Positions 42,337 to 52,964 of a DNA stretch of 64,000 nt are shown in pieces. Each line of letters starts with the position of its first letter. Position 1 is the stretch's first letter. This stretch comes from Buchnera aphidicola (Hyadaphis tataricae). Lineage in GTDB: Bacteria > Pseudomonadota > Gammaproteobacteria > Enterobacterales > Enterobacteriaceae. The notes under the pieces are model-generated. The model searched no databases, was not told the origin of the DNA, and saw nothing but the letters and a program-made list of their open reading frames with translations. The stretch is from contig NZ_CP034873.1 of the NCBI RefSeq assembly GCF_005081445.1, forward strand, positions 62,001 to 126,000, in the 5' to 3' direction. Position numbers and translations under genes: made by a program.

Positions 42337-43423
42337 TTTTAAAAAACTAGTGAGACCTAATATTCAAAAGTTACAACCATATGAATCTGCAAGACGCATT
42401 GGTGGTCAACATGGTGATGTTTTATTAAACGCAAATGAATCACCTATATTTACGCCTTTTGAATTAAAAAAAAAAATATTTAATAGATATCCAGAATGCC
42501 AACCGAGTGATTTAATATCGTCTTATTCTGAATATGCAGGAGTACTTCCTGAACAAATTTTAGCAACTAGAGGTGCTGATGAAGGAATTGAGTTACTAAT
42601 TAAAGCTTTTTGTGATCCAGGAAAAGACTCCATCATTTATTGTCCTCCAACGTATGATATGTATAAAATAAATGCTAAAATTGCTGGCATAACAATAAAA
42701 GAAGTTCCTTCTATTAAAAATACTTGGCAATTAGATTTATTCAATATTCAATTAAACTTAAAAAATGTAAAATTGTTATATATTTGCCATCCAAACAATC
42801 CTACTGGAAACATTATTTCCAAAGGCGATTTAATAAGTTTATTAGAAATGACTGAAAATCGCGCTTTGATAATTTTGGATGAAGCGTATATTGAATTTAT
42901 ACCTGAAAAAAGTATGATATTTTACTTAAAAAAGTATTCGAACTTAGTAATTTTAAGGACATTATCTAAAGCATTTGCTTTAGCTGGAATAAGATGTGGT
43001 TTTATTTTAGCGCATAAAGAAATAATACATATTTTAAATAAAGTAATTAGTCCTTATCCAATATCTATACCTGTATCTAATATTGCTATTCAATCTTTAA
43101 GTCAACGTTTCATCCAAATAATGAAAAACCGTGTTTCAGAGTTAAATGATAATCGTATTTGGTTGATTAATGAATTGAAGCAATTATCTTGTGTAAAAAA
43201 AATATTTAACAGTCATACTAATTATATATTAGTGCGATTTTTTATGTTTGAAGAAATTTTTAACACATTTTGGAAAAAAGGTATTATTTTGAGAAAACAA
43301 AACTCAAAGATGAATTTAGAACAATGTTTAAGAATTACTATTGGTACACGTGCAGAATGTTTTCGTGTCATTCAAGAATTAAAAACATTTTCTGCAGCAT
43401 TTTCTAAAAGAGGTTTAGCATGA
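42326..43423 (+). CDS. hisC: histidinol-phosphate aminotransferase
   Basis: PLP aminotransferase converting imidazole acetol phosphate to histidinol phosphate. It is 365 residues against 356 in E. coli. Signatures: NANESP, RGADEGIELLIKAF, HPNNPTGN, ILDEAYIEF and the PLP lysine in TLSKAFALAGIRCGF. It contains an in-frame A11 run at 42466-42476 near codon 50, a slippage-prone sequence in an intact essential gene. Overlaps hisD (11 bp) and hisB (4 bp). Confidence 0.97.
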   Translation: MIDNFKKLVRPNIQKLQPYESARRIGGQHGDVLLNANESPIFTPFELKKKIFNRYPECQPSDLISSYSEYAGVLPEQILATRGADEGIELLIKAFCDPGKDSIIYCPPTYDMYKINAKIAGITIKEVPSIKNTWQLDLFNIQLNLKNVKLLYICHPNNPTGNIISKGDLISLLEMTENRALIILDEAYIEFIPEKSMIFYLKKYSNLVILRTLSKAFALAGIRCGFILAHKEIIHILNKVISPYPISIPVSNIAIQSLSQRFIQIMKNRVSELNDNRIWLINELKQLSCVKKIFNSHTNYILVRFFMFEEIFNTFWKKGIILRKQNSKMNLEQCLRITIGTRAECFRVIQELKTFSAAFSKRGLA

Positions 43424-44481
43424 AAAAAAAATATTTATTTATTGATCGAGATGGCACGTTAATAGATGAACCAGATAACAATTTTCAAATAGATTCAATG
43501 AGAAAATTAAAATTTAAAAAAAATGTTATTCTTGCATTGTCTGAGTTATCAAACCTTGATTACAAATTAATTATGGTTACAAACCAAGATGGATTGGGAA
43601 CTGCATCTTTTCCCTTAGAAAATTTTAATCAACCTCATTTATTTATGTTGCATGTTTTTGATTCACAAGGAGTCACTTTTGATGATGTATTAATTTGTCC
43701 TCATTTTATACATGATGATTGCAAATGCCGTAAACCTAAAATTCATATGATAAAACCATGGTTAAAAAAAATAGATTCGCTACATAGTTATGTTATCGGT
43801 GATAGAAAAACAGATATGATTTTAGCAAAAAATCTTGGGATCTCTGGAATTCAATATAAAGAAAAAATGTTTAATTGGATTCAAATCAAAAACGCAATCA
43901 TGAAAAAAAACAGATGTGCGCAAGTGATAAGAAATACAAAAGAAACTAAAATTAATGTTCAAGTTTTTTTAGATTCAGAAGAAAACAGTGAAATAAGTAC
44001 AGGAATTAATTTTTTTGATCATATGTTAGAACAACTATCAGTTCATAGTGGAATTTGTATAAAAATATCTGTAATAGGAGATCTTAATGTTGATGATCAT
44101 CATACTGTAGAAGATGCAGGTATTGCTTTAGGAGAAGCATTATTGCAAGCATTAGGTAGTAAACATGGATTATCTAGATTTGGTTTTTATGTCCCTATGG
44201 ATGAAAGCGTATCTCATTGTGTAATAGATATATCAAATCGTCCATATTTAAAATTTCAATCGACATTTCATTATCAAATGGTTGGTGATCTTAATACTGC
44301 AATGATCGAACATTTTTTTTATTCCCTAGTTTATTCTATGAGAATTACATTACATCTTAATGCTAGAGGAAAAAATGATCATCACTGTGCTGAAAGTTTG
44401 TTTAAGTCTTTTGGTTGTGCATTGCGTCAAGCAATTAGTGTGCAAGGGAAAAAACTGCCAACTTCAAAAGGAATATTATAA
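43420..44481 (+). CDS. hisB: bifunctional histidinol-phosphatase / imidazoleglycerol-phosphate dehydratase
   Basis: Steps seven and nine of the pathway in one protein of 353 residues (E. coli 355). The N-terminal HAD phosphatase has [12 protein letters not shown] with the two catalytic aspartates and the zinc loop [11 protein letters not shown]. The C-terminal dehydratase (from about residue 165) has [26 protein letters not shown] and [13 protein letters not shown] metal-binding histidines. It overlaps the end of hisC in ATGA and touches hisH. Confidence 0.97.
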   Translation: MKKKYLFIDRDGTLIDEPDNNFQIDSMRKLKFKKNVILALSELSNLDYKLIMVTNQDGLGTASFPLENFNQPHLFMLHVFDSQGVTFDDVLICPHFIHDDCKCRKPKIHMIKPWLKKIDSLHSYVIGDRKTDMILAKNLGISGIQYKEKMFNWIQIKNAIMKKNRCAQVIRNTKETKINVQVFLDSEENSEISTGINFFDHMLEQLSVHSGICIKISVIGDLNVDDHHTVEDAGIALGEALLQALGSKHGLSRFGFYVPMDESVSHCVIDISNRPYLKFQSTFHYQMVGDLNTAMIEHFFYSLVYSMRITLHLNARGKNDHHCAESLFKSFGCALRQAISVQGKKLPTSKGIL

Positions 44482-45074
44482 TGAATAATATAGTTATACT
44501 TGATACTAGTTGTGCTAATTTAACTTCAATCAAGGTTGCAGTAGAAAAATTAGGTTATCGAACCACGGTTAGTTCTGATTTATCTATAATTATGAATGCA
44601 AAAAAAATATTTCTTCCTGGTGTAGGTACTGCTACTGCAGTAATGAAACATTTATATGACAAACAATTAATTAATATTATTAAAAACTTCAAAAAACCTA
44701 TTTTAGGTATATGTCTTGGCATGCAATTACTTTGTAATTTTAGTGAAGAATGTCAAGGTGTAAAAACTATTGGAGTCATTGAATCTTCCGTGTTGCGTTT
44801 AAAAAGTAATGACTTACCATTACCGCATATTGGATGGAATAATATTAGTTTTCAAAAATCACATCCATTATTTAAAAACATACCAAATTATTCTAAATTT
44901 TATTTTGTTCACAGTTATGTTGTGCCAATTAATAAATATACTTTATCAACAACAATTTATGGTAATCATTTCACTTCAGCAATACAAAAAAACAATTTTT
45001 TTGGAGTGCAATTTCATCCGGAAAAATCAGGAAAATTGGGATCAATACTGTTAAAAAATTTTTTGGAGATATAA
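44481..45074 (+). CDS. hisH: imidazole glycerol phosphate synthase, glutaminase subunit
   Basis: Class I glutamine amidotransferase that feeds ammonia to HisF. It is 197 residues against 196 in E. coli. The nucleophile Cys lies in [10 protein letters not shown], and the His/Glu of the triad are in [11 protein letters not shown] near the C-terminus; the oxyanion segment is LPGVGTA. Its ATG shares a base with the hisB stop. Confidence 0.97.
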   Translation: MNNIVILDTSCANLTSIKVAVEKLGYRTTVSSDLSIIMNAKKIFLPGVGTATAVMKHLYDKQLINIIKNFKKPILGICLGMQLLCNFSEECQGVKTIGVIESSVLRLKSNDLPLPHIGWNNISFQKSHPLFKNIPNYSKFYFVHSYVVPINKYTLSTTIYGNHFTSAIQKNNFFGVQFHPEKSGKLGSILLKNFLEI

Positions 45075-45078
45075 TTTA

Positions 45079-45816
45079 ATGATTATTCCTGCTTTTGATT
45101 TAATTAATGGAAAACCAGTTCGTTTATATCAGGGTAATTATCTTAATCAAAAAGATTATAATGTAAATTTACGCGAATGTTTAGAAGAGTATAAATTAAA
45201 GGGAATAAAAATAGTGCATCTAGTAGATTTAGATGGAGCAAAAAACAGCAAAAACAGACAGTTGAATTTATTAAAAAAAATACTATCGTATGGTATTATT
45301 CCTATACAAATTGGAGGTGGAATTAGAAATATAGAAGATATACAAAATCTTCTTGATTGTGGTGCTACTAGAGTCATCATTGGCTCTTGTGCTATAAAAA
45401 ATAAAATTCAAGTGAAAAAATGGTTAGATATTTATGGTCCTGATAGAATCGTTTTAGCATTAGACGTACATATTAATAATAATAAAAAAGAGATTCATAT
45501 TAATGGTTGGCAAAAGAAAACTAACTATTTTTTAGAAGACATTATTGAATATTTTTCGTCAAGTCAATTAAAACATGTATTATGCACGGACATATCTAAA
45601 GATGGTACTTTATCAGGTCCAAATTTTAAGCTATATCAAGATCTTGTTAAAAACTTTAAAAATATAAAATTTCAAGCTTCTGGTGGAGTGTCAGTATTAA
45701 ACGATATTGTTTCTTTAAAAAAAACTGGAGTACACAATGTTATTATTGGTCGTAGTTTATTAGAAAAAAAATTTACTATAGAGGACGCATTAAAATGTTG
45801 GCAAAACGAATCATAG
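45079..45816 (+). CDS. hisA: ProFAR isomerase (HisA)
   Basis: Beta-alpha barrel isomerase of the fourth step. It is 245 residues, as in E. coli. The catalytic aspartates lie in [15 protein letters not shown] and VLALDVHI; phosphate-binding loops are [18 protein letters not shown] and VIIGRSL. The end overlaps hisF by 22 bp, as is common in enterobacterial his operons. Confidence 0.97.
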   Translation: MIIPAFDLINGKPVRLYQGNYLNQKDYNVNLRECLEEYKLKGIKIVHLVDLDGAKNSKNRQLNLLKKILSYGIIPIQIGGGIRNIEDIQNLLDCGATRVIIGSCAIKNKIQVKKWLDIYGPDRIVLALDVHINNNKKEIHINGWQKKTNYFLEDIIEYFSSSQLKHVLCTDISKDGTLSGPNFKLYQDLVKNFKNIKFQASGGVSVLNDIVSLKKTGVHNVIIGRSLLEKKFTIEDALKCWQNES

Positions 45817-46571
45817 CATGTCTTGATGTTCGAAATGGTTTAGTTGTCAAAGGAGTTCAATTTAAAGATCATCAAATTATAGGCGATATATTGCCATTAT
45901 CTCAACGTTATGCAGATGAAGGTATAGATGAATTAGTATTTTATGATATTGCAGCTTCTACAAGTAATAAGTTAGTCGATAGAAGTTGGATAAAAAAAAT
46001 TGCAAAAGTAATCAATATACCATTTTGTGTTGCTGGAGGAATTAAAACAGTAAAAGATGCAAAAAATGTTTTAGAAAGCGGTGCAGATAAGATTTCAATT
46101 AATTCTTCAGCTTTGTTGGATCCAAATTTAATTACTAAAATTTCAGAATGTTTTGGTGTTCAATGTATGGTTGTAGGCATAGATTCTTGGTTTGATGAAT
46201 TAAAAAATTGTTACATGGTACAACAATATACAGGAGATATCAGCAAAACATATCAAACTCAATGGAAAACATGTCATTGGATAAAAAAAGTTCAAGAACA
46301 AGGTGCAGGTGAAATTGTTTTAAATATGATGAATAAAGATGGATTGCAAAATGGTTATGATATTTCACAACTAAAAAAGATGAGAGCAATTTGTAAGGTA
46401 CCATTAATTGCTTCAGGAGGCGCTGGAAATATGGAACATTTTTATCAAGCACTGTATTGTACTAATGTAGATGGAGTTTTAGCTGCATCTGTTTTTCATA
46501 AAAATATAGTGAACATAAAAAATTTAAAAAATTTTTTAATTAAAAAAGGAATAGAAATTAGACTATGTTAA
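45795..46571 (+). CDS. hisF: imidazole glycerol phosphate synthase, cyclase subunit
   Basis: Partner of HisH, forming imidazole glycerol phosphate and AICAR. It is 258 residues, the E. coli length. The catalytic aspartates are in [10 protein letters not shown] and VVGIDSWF. Phosphate loops VAGGIKTV and IASGGAGN are conserved. It overlaps hisA by 22 bp and hisI by 7 bp. Confidence 0.97.
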   Translation: MLAKRIIACLDVRNGLVVKGVQFKDHQIIGDILPLSQRYADEGIDELVFYDIAASTSNKLVDRSWIKKIAKVINIPFCVAGGIKTVKDAKNVLESGADKISINSSALLDPNLITKISECFGVQCMVVGIDSWFDELKNCYMVQQYTGDISKTYQTQWKTCHWIKKVQEQGAGEIVLNMMNKDGLQNGYDISQLKKMRAICKVPLIASGGAGNMEHFYQALYCTNVDGVLAASVFHKNIVNIKNLKNFLIKKGIEIRLC

Positions 46572-47179
46572 ATAAAAAAAATATACTAAATCTTAATTGG
46601 ATTAAAACAAATGGCATGTTGCCTGTCATTATACAAGATTATATTTCTCATAAAGTTTTAATGCATGGATACATGAATGAGACAGCCTTATTAAAAACTC
46701 AAAAAGATGGTGTAGTAACATTTTATTCGCGTACTAAAAAGCGCTTATGGACAAAAGGAGAAACATCAGGCAATTACTTGAAAGTAATTGAAATTACTAC
46801 AGATTGTGATTATGATACGCTTTTAATTTTAACAACTTCTAAAAACTTAACATGTCATTTAGGTAATGAAAGTTGTTTTTCTTTAAAAAATAATAATACA
46901 AATTTTCTTTTTGAACTAGAAAAAATTATAGAAAATAATAAAACTTGTGCAAAAAATTCATATACATCTTATTTATATCAATCTGGTACCAGTCGCATAG
47001 CACAAAAAGTTGGTGAAGAAGCGGTTGAAACAATATTAGCTGCAATGAAAAAAGATAAAAATGAATTGATTAATGAATCTTCGGATTTAATTTATCATTT
47101 AATTGTATTGTTGCACGATCAACATTTAAATTTCAATATGATTCTTGATAATTTAAAAAGCAGAAATAAAACTGCATAG
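46565..47179 (+). CDS. hisI: bifunctional PR-AMP cyclohydrolase / PR-ATP pyrophosphatase
   Basis: Second and third steps of histidine synthesis in one protein of 204 residues (E. coli 203). The N-terminal cyclohydrolase has [23 protein letters not shown] and metal ligands in TDCDYDTLL. The C-terminal pyrophosphatase has [17 protein letters not shown]. It ends the his operon; 214 bp to gnd contain no gene that I can see. Confidence 0.97.
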   Translation: MLNKKNILNLNWIKTNGMLPVIIQDYISHKVLMHGYMNETALLKTQKDGVVTFYSRTKKRLWTKGETSGNYLKVIEITTDCDYDTLLILTTSKNLTCHLGNESCFSLKNNNTNFLFELEKIIENNKTCAKNSYTSYLYQSGTSRIAQKVGEEAVETILAAMKKDKNELINESSDLIYHLIVLLHDQHLNFNMILDNLKSRNKTA

Positions 47180-47393
47180 ACATATTGCTTTAACATCATT
47201 ATATGAGATTAAATTGTTTTTTTTATGTGTATTTTAATATTAATAAAGTATCAATAACATATAAAATATACATGATCTATATTGATATTGTTTAAATTTA
47301 TCTCACATATTCAATGTTTATATTTTTTTTTATTGCAGATATAAGAAAAAATTTTTTTAAAAAATTTATAAAATTTTATAGATGGAGAATAAT

Positions 47394-48824
47394 ATGTCAA
47401 AACAACAAATTGGTGTAGTCGGAATGGCTGTTATGGGAAGAAATTTAGCATTAAATATTGCAAGTAATGATTACACTGTCTCAATCTTTAATCGTACTAA
47501 ATCGGTGACAGAAACAGTGATTCATAACAATACAGGGAAAAATATTTTTCCATATTTTTCTATAAAAGACTTTGTAGAATCTCTTACTAAACCCAGATGT
47601 ATTTTATTAATGGTACAAGCTGGAAAAGCGACAGATGATACTATTGAGTCTATTATGCCATATTTAGATAAAGAGGATATATTAATTGATGGGGGTAATA
47701 CGTTTTATAAAGATACTATGCGAAGAAGTAATCATTTATCTAAATATGGTATTAATTTTATTGGAATGGGTGTTTCTGGAGGTGAGTTAGGAGCCTTAAC
47801 AGGACCTGCAATTATGCCTGGAGGGCAAAAAAAAGCATATGATTTAGTATCTTCAATGTTAAATAAAATATCAGCAAAATTTGATAACGAACCATGTGTT
47901 GCTTATATTGGTCCAAATGGTTCTGGACATTATGTAAAAATGATACATAATGGCATTGAATATGGAGATATGCAATTGATTGGAGAAGCATATTTTTTAT
48001 TAAAGTATTTATTGAATATGACTAATGAAGAACTATCTGATATTTTTTTTGAATGGAATAAAGGTGAATTAAATAGTTATTTAATAGATATTACAAAGGA
48101 CATTTTTATATTCAAAGATCAAAATGGCAAATATTTAATAGATTATATTTTAGATATAGCTGAAGAAAAAGGAACAGGAAAATGGATTAGTCAAAACGCT
48201 TTAGAAGTTCGTGAGCCTCTTTCATTAATCACTGAATCAGTCTTCTTACGTTATTTGTCTTTTCTGAAAAAACAACGCATAATAGCCTCAAAAATACTAA
48301 CAGGGCCTAGTGTTAATCAACGCATTCAAGATAAAAAAAGTTTTGTTGAAGAAATTAGAAAAGCGTTATATTTAGGAAAAATAATTTCTTATGCACAAGG
48401 CTTTGCTCAATTAAATAAAGCTTCAGAAAAATATTCTTGGAACTTACAATGTGGTGAGATTGCTAAAATCTTTAGATCTGGATGTATCATCCGAGCAAAT
48501 TTTTTAGAAAAGATACAAAAAGAGTATGTTTCTAATCAAAATATAGTTAACCTGTTATTAACACCATATTTTTCAAAAATAGCTAATGAATATCAAATTT
48601 CATTACGTAACGTAGTTATACAAGCGATACAATATGGTATTGCAGTTCCTGCTTTTTCTGCAGCTATTTCGTATTATGATGGTTATCGTTCTATAAATTT
48701 ACCGGCTAATCTTATTCAAGCTCAAAGAGATTATTTTGGGGCCCATACTTATCGAAGAATTGACAAAACTGGTTATTTTCATACAGATTGGAAGAGTACA
48801 AGAAAACGCTTTAATACCAATTAA
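47394..48824 (+). CDS. gnd: 6-phosphogluconate dehydrogenase, decarboxylating
   Basis: Makes ribulose 5-phosphate and NADPH in the oxidative pentose phosphate pathway. The ATG at 47394 has GGAG upstream and the product begins [20 protein letters not shown] as in E. coli; the length is 476 against 468. Conserved: [10 protein letters not shown], the catalytic lysine in [19 protein letters not shown], and the C-terminal [18 protein letters not shown]. It sits directly after the his operon as in E. coli, so ribose phosphate supply is linked to histidine synthesis. Confidence 0.97.
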   Translation: MSKQQIGVVGMAVMGRNLALNIASNDYTVSIFNRTKSVTETVIHNNTGKNIFPYFSIKDFVESLTKPRCILLMVQAGKATDDTIESIMPYLDKEDILIDGGNTFYKDTMRRSNHLSKYGINFIGMGVSGGELGALTGPAIMPGGQKKAYDLVSSMLNKISAKFDNEPCVAYIGPNGSGHYVKMIHNGIEYGDMQLIGEAYFLLKYLLNMTNEELSDIFFEWNKGELNSYLIDITKDIFIFKDQNGKYLIDYILDIAEEKGTGKWISQNALEVREPLSLITESVFLRYLSFLKKQRIIASKILTGPSVNQRIQDKKSFVEEIRKALYLGKIISYAQGFAQLNKASEKYSWNLQCGEIAKIFRSGCIIRANFLEKIQKEYVSNQNIVNLLLTPYFSKIANEYQISLRNVVIQAIQYGIAVPAFSAAISYYDGYRSINLPANLIQAQRDYFGAHTYRRIDKTGYFHTDWKSTRKRFNTN

Positions 48825-48891
48825 ATTGTAGACGTTATTTTTTTGATGCATTCTGTGTGCAATGCGAATGGTATTTGGATTGAAAAATCGC

Positions 48892-48927
48892 AATAGCAGA
48901 CGATGTTAAAAAAAAATCTCTGCTATT
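48892..48927 (+). terminator. hairpin between gnd and dcd
   Basis: AATAGCAGA pairs with TCTGCTATT over 9 bp, with an 18-nt A-rich loop that can extend by GAT/ATC. It lies 68 bp after the gnd stop. The sequence after it is not T-rich, so termination is uncertain. Confidence 0.45.
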
Positions 48928-49001
48928 AAACATTATATATATTATGTATATATTTTAAATATAAAAACCTTTCAAAAAATATGCTATAAATAGGCAAAAC
49001 A

Positions 49002-49583
49002 ATGCGTTTATGTGATCGAGAGATTGAAGAATTGTTAATCCAGAAAAAATTAATTATTACACCTTATCCTAAAAAAAAATTGATTCATGGTATTACTGTT
49101 GATATTCATCTTAGTAACAAATTTCGTTTTTTTCATGATCATATTAAATCTTATATTAATTTATCTGATTCTAGAAAAAATATGAACTTGGCATTACAAG
49201 AAACTATGAGTAATGAGATAATATTTTCTCGTAATAAACCGCTTTTTTTGCAACCGGGTTCGTTGGTATTATCTTCTACTTTTGAAAGTATTGCAATTCC
49301 TAATAATTTAGTGGGTTGGTTAGATGGTCGCTCATCTTTAGCTCGTTTAGGATTGATGATTCATGCAACTGCACATCGTATTGATCCTGGATGGAAGGGT
49401 AATATTGTATTAGAAATTTTTAATGCTGGAAAATTAACTTTAGGATTATATCCTAAAATGAAAATTGCTGCACTCAGTTTTGAAATGCTTTCTAGAGCAG
49501 TATTACATCCTTATCATTCTCGTAATGAGGCAAAATATAAAATTCAAACTGGAGTCATGCCTAGTCGTATTGATAAAGAATAA
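49002..49583 (+). CDS. dcd: dCTP deaminase
   Basis: Deaminates dCTP to dUTP for thymidylate synthesis. It is 193 residues, the same as E. coli. The signature WLDGRSSLARLGL carries the active-site Arg/Ser, followed by TAHRIDPGWKGNIVLE with the catalytic glutamate. The start MRLCDREIEELL matches E. coli. The upstream ribosome site is weak. It is followed by metG on the same strand. Confidence 0.97.
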   Translation: MRLCDREIEELLIQKKLIITPYPKKKLIHGITVDIHLSNKFRFFHDHIKSYINLSDSRKNMNLALQETMSNEIIFSRNKPLFLQPGSLVLSSTFESIAIPNNLVGWLDGRSSLARLGLMIHATAHRIDPGWKGNIVLEIFNAGKLTLGLYPKMKIAALSFEMLSRAVLHPYHSRNEAKYKIQTGVMPSRIDKE

Positions 49584-49667
49584 CATGACGTTAATAAATT
49601 AATGATTTACGAATATTTTTATTTTGTATATTATATGTTTTTAAAAAATAATATTACGTTAAATCTT

Positions 49668-51302
49668 ATGAGAAAAATTTTAGTTACTTGTGCTCTACCT
49701 TATGCAAATGGTTCTATTCATATTGGTCATATGCTTGAACATATTCAAGCAGATATTTGGGTTCGCTATCATAGAATGAAGGGAAATGAAGTTTGGTTTG
49801 TTTCTGCTGACGACGCACACGGAACAGCTATTATGTTAAAATCTAAAAAATTAGGGATATCGCCAAACGATTTAATTAAAAAAATACAAAAAGAACATCA
49901 ACAAGATTTTATTAATTTTAATATTTCTCATGATAATTATCATTCTACGCATAGTATAGAAAATTTGTTCTTATCTAGAAAGATATTCGCAATATTAAAT
50001 AAAAAAAAATTGATTCAAGAAAAAACTATTTTTCAGTTTTACGATAATGTAAAAAATATGTTTCTTCCAGATAGGTTTATCCAAGGTCAATGTGTTTTTT
50101 GTAATGCAGAAAATCAATATGGAGATAATTGTGATCATTGTGGTGCCACTTATGAACCGATAGATTTAGTTAATCCTATATCTGTCATTTCTGGCAGCAA
50201 GCCTATTTTAAAAAAGACTAAACATTTATATTTTCGTTTGCCTTCTTTCAAAAGTATGTTAAAAAAATGGGTTAATTCTGGTGTTTTATCAAAATCTGTT
50301 TTAAAAAAAACAGAAGAATGGTTTGAATTAGGTTTGAAATCATGGTGTATTTCTAGAGATGCGCCATATTTTGGCTTTAAAATACCAAGATTTCCAAACA
50401 AATATTTTTATGTTTGGTTAGATGCTCCAATTGGTTATATAAGCACTTTTAAAAATCTGTGTTATAAAAAACCTAGATTAAATTTTAATGATCTCTGGAA
50501 TGAACAATCGAATTATGAATTATATCATTTTATAGGAAAAGATATTATTTATTTTCATACCCTGTTTTGGCCTGCAATATTAGAAGCTGCATCTTTAAGA
50601 AAACCTAACGGTATTTTTGTTCATGGTTATCTTACAATAAATGGAATTAAATTATCGAAATCACGTATTTCTGCTTTGATCAAAGCAAAAGATTGGATTA
50701 AGTGTTTCAATTCAGATAGTTTGCGTTATTATTATGCAAGTAAGTTGTCAAATAATACTAATGACATTGAAATTAATTTAGAACAATTTGTTCAAAAAAT
50801 TAACAGCGATATTGTAAATAAATTAGTAAACCTAGCCTCAAGAAATGTTAGTTTTATAGAAAAGAATTTTAATGGTTATTTATCTAAAAAATTAAGTGAT
50901 ATGAAAATATATCAATATTTTGTAGAAGCAAGTGTTGTCATTGAAAAATATTTTGAAAATAGAGAATTCAATCTTGTTATTCAAGAGTCTATGAGATTAA
51001 TAGATATTGCAAATAAATATATTAATGAAAAAAAACCTTGGACAATTCAAAAAACAGAAAAAAATCAATATGTATTACAAGAAATTTGCAGCATGGGAAT
51101 TAATTTATTTAGAATAGTAATGATTTTTTTAAAACCAATATTGCCCGATCTAGCTATAAAAACAGAAAATTTTTTAATATCAAAATTGACTTTAGATAGC
51201 ATAGATCAACCATTATTACATCATAAATTAAACAAGTTTACTCCATTGTATCAAAGAATCAATATAAAAAAAATCAATGACTTAATTAAGATGTGTCAAT
51301 AA
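49668..51302 (+). CDS. metG: methionyl-tRNA synthetase lacking the C-terminal dimerisation domain
   Basis: Class I synthetase charging both Met tRNAs. The ATG at 49668 gives MRKILVTCALPYANGSIHIG, aligning with E. coli, and 544 residues; in-frame ATGs 22 and 11 codons earlier are possible and none has a clear ribosome site. HIGH is HIGH, the KMSKS-type motif is KLSKS, and the zinc knuckle CVFCN...CDHCG is complete. E. coli MetG has 677 residues; the last 130 or so, a tRNA-binding and dimer-forming OB domain, are absent. Residues 1-547 of the E. coli enzyme are known to be an active monomer, so this should work. Confidence 0.95.
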   Translation: MRKILVTCALPYANGSIHIGHMLEHIQADIWVRYHRMKGNEVWFVSADDAHGTAIMLKSKKLGISPNDLIKKIQKEHQQDFINFNISHDNYHSTHSIENLFLSRKIFAILNKKKLIQEKTIFQFYDNVKNMFLPDRFIQGQCVFCNAENQYGDNCDHCGATYEPIDLVNPISVISGSKPILKKTKHLYFRLPSFKSMLKKWVNSGVLSKSVLKKTEEWFELGLKSWCISRDAPYFGFKIPRFPNKYFYVWLDAPIGYISTFKNLCYKKPRLNFNDLWNEQSNYELYHFIGKDIIYFHTLFWPAILEAASLRKPNGIFVHGYLTINGIKLSKSRISALIKAKDWIKCFNSDSLRYYYASKLSNNTNDIEINLEQFVQKINSDIVNKLVNLASRNVSFIEKNFNGYLSKKLSDMKIYQYFVEASVVIEKYFENREFNLVIQESMRLIDIANKYINEKKPWTIQKTEKNQYVLQEICSMGINLFRIVMIFLKPILPDLAIKTENFLISKLTLDSIDQPLLHHKLNKFTPLYQRINIKKINDLIKMCQ

Positions 51303-51307
51303 TCTGT

Positions 51308-52648
51308 TTATTCGAATACAAAATTATTTTGATGGTTTAATATTATATTACTATTCCAAGATATGCTCCATGTTTTTTTTTTGCTATTATTAATTTTAAC
51401 AACAAATACACCTAATGCGCTAATTAAAGTGTCGTTGTAAAATAACAATGGAATTTGATGACGTAACCAAGGAGGAATATTTGTTTCTTGCCAGATTTTT
51501 TTTATTTTCTTGCTATGTTTTTTCCCTAAGATTAAGATATTACCCTCATATTGAAAACGAATATTGATTAAATCATTGTCATCAGGTTCCGGAAGATCAA
51601 TGCCTTTTTTGTTTTTAGTTAAATATCCTAAATCATTCGGAAGAATTAATGTTTGGTTTTTGTCATGCCAAAATAACAGGGTATTGTTTAAACTAGATTT
51701 TTTTTTCAATAAATAAAGTGAATTTTTATAACGTCGTATCTCGTGTTTATTTAAGAAAAATTTTGGATTGGCATCTATTTTGCTAAAAATCATTTGATGA
51801 TAAATACATTGAATGTTTTTATAAGATGGCATTTTTATTTTTTGCAATGCAATCCACATTCTTATAAACGCAGTGCATATTTCTTTTTTGATGTTCTTGA
51901 AGTCTGTTATGTTTAAAGAATTATCATCTTTGATGAATTTTTTAATTTTTTTCATTAAAAAATAGTTTAATAAAGCAGTTTCTTCTTGACATATTTTTGT
52001 AGTTCGAAAACAATTTTTTAAAAAAAAAGGCCATTTTTTTTCTAAAATTGGAATAATTTTATGTCTGATATAATTGCGATCATAATTTGTATTAAAATTA
52101 CTAAAATCTTCAATCCATGTTATTTTATTATTACGCGCCCAACTTTCTAATGTTTTTTTTGTTTGATTTAACATCGGTCGAAAAAATTTTTTATCACCGA
52201 GTTGCGTTTGAAATGACATAGCAGATAACCCAGTAGGGCCACTACCTCTTTTTAAAGATAAAAAAAATGTTTCACATTGATCATTCATGTGATGACCAGT
52301 GAGTAATATTTCTTCAATCAACAAACATTTATAAATAAGACGATAACGTTGAATTCTTAATTCTTTTTCAGAGTAATTTTTATTCGTATCAATATTAATG
52401 TTTTTTACTACTAATGGTATTTGATATTTTTCACAATTCTCTTCACAGTGTTTGCTCCACATTTTTGATAAATGATGAAGATTATGGTTAATATGAATGG
52501 CGCGGATTGTAATCTCTGGAATATGCGTTTTTAATTCAATTAATTTGTGTAGTAGTACTGTGGAATCTAATCCACCACTATAAGCTATTAAAAAAGATTT
52601 ATATTTAGATGATAAGATAATATTTTTAATCAATAATTTATGATCCAA
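51308..52648 (-). CDS. tilS: tRNA(Ile)-lysidine synthetase
   Basis: Modifies the CAU anticodon of a tRNA-Ile to lysidine so that it reads AUA. The PP-loop motif AYSGGLDSTVLL is intact, with GHHMNDQCETFFLSLKRGSGP following; the C-terminal domains extend to IPPWLRHQIPLLFYNDTLISALGVFV. No ATG exists upstream of the PP loop. The best start is a TTG at 52648 (446 residues; E. coli 432), 13 nt past the 3' end of tRNA-Val(GAC). A GTG at 52684 lies inside the tRNA and would be removed by processing. The stop is 6 bp from the convergent metG stop. Confidence 0.9.
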   Translation of the reverse strand: MDHKLLIKNIILSSKYKSFLIAYSGGLDSTVLLHKLIELKTHIPEITIRAIHINHNLHHLSKMWSKHCEENCEKYQIPLVVKNINIDTNKNYSEKELRIQRYRLIYKCLLIEEILLTGHHMNDQCETFFLSLKRGSGPTGLSAMSFQTQLGDKKFFRPMLNQTKKTLESWARNNKITWIEDFSNFNTNYDRNYIRHKIIPILEKKWPFFLKNCFRTTKICQEETALLNYFLMKKIKKFIKDDNSLNITDFKNIKKEICTAFIRMWIALQKIKMPSYKNIQCIYHQMIFSKIDANPKFFLNKHEIRRYKNSLYLLKKKSSLNNTLLFWHDKNQTLILPNDLGYLTKNKKGIDLPEPDDNDLINIRFQYEGNILILGKKHSKKIKKIWQETNIPPWLRHQIPLLFYNDTLISALGVFVVKINNSKKKTWSISWNSNIILNHQNNFVFE

Positions 52649-52660
52649 AAAAATTTTTTC

Positions 52661-52734
52661 TACGTTCGAGCGGACTTGAACCACTAACTTCTACCATGTC
52701 ATGGTAGCGCTCTAACCAATTGAGCTACGAACGT
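52661..52734 (-). tRNA. tRNA-Val (GAC)
   Basis: A 74-nt cloverleaf: acceptor ACGTTCG paired with CGAACGT, D-arm GCTCAATTGGTTAGAGC, anticodon GAC in the loop ATGACAT on the stem CTACC/GGTAG, T-loop GGTTCAAGTCC. It aligns throughout with E. coli tRNA-Val(GAC), but the first pair is A-T instead of G-C. CCA is not encoded. It lies directly upstream of tilS on the same strand. With the UAC gene at 10287 the window holds both valine isoacceptors. Confidence 0.95.
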
Positions 52735-52964
52735 AAATATTGTAAATATGATTAATTATTTTATACCATTTTTATTATATATTATTTTCCATCAAATATA
52801 CAAATATTTTATTGAATACTTGAAGGGTATATCTGTTAAAAAACTAATGTAAAAAAGTTGTTTGTTATTATAAAAATTTTTATTTTTAATATAACATATA
52901 AATTTTAATATAACATTATGATTAAATATCATATAAATTAAACATTTATGCTCAAGGAAATATT

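Noticed and set aside
52648..52684. tilS starting at the GTG at 52684
   Set aside because: That codon lies inside the mature tRNA-Val(GAC), so it cannot be on a processed tilS mRNA.
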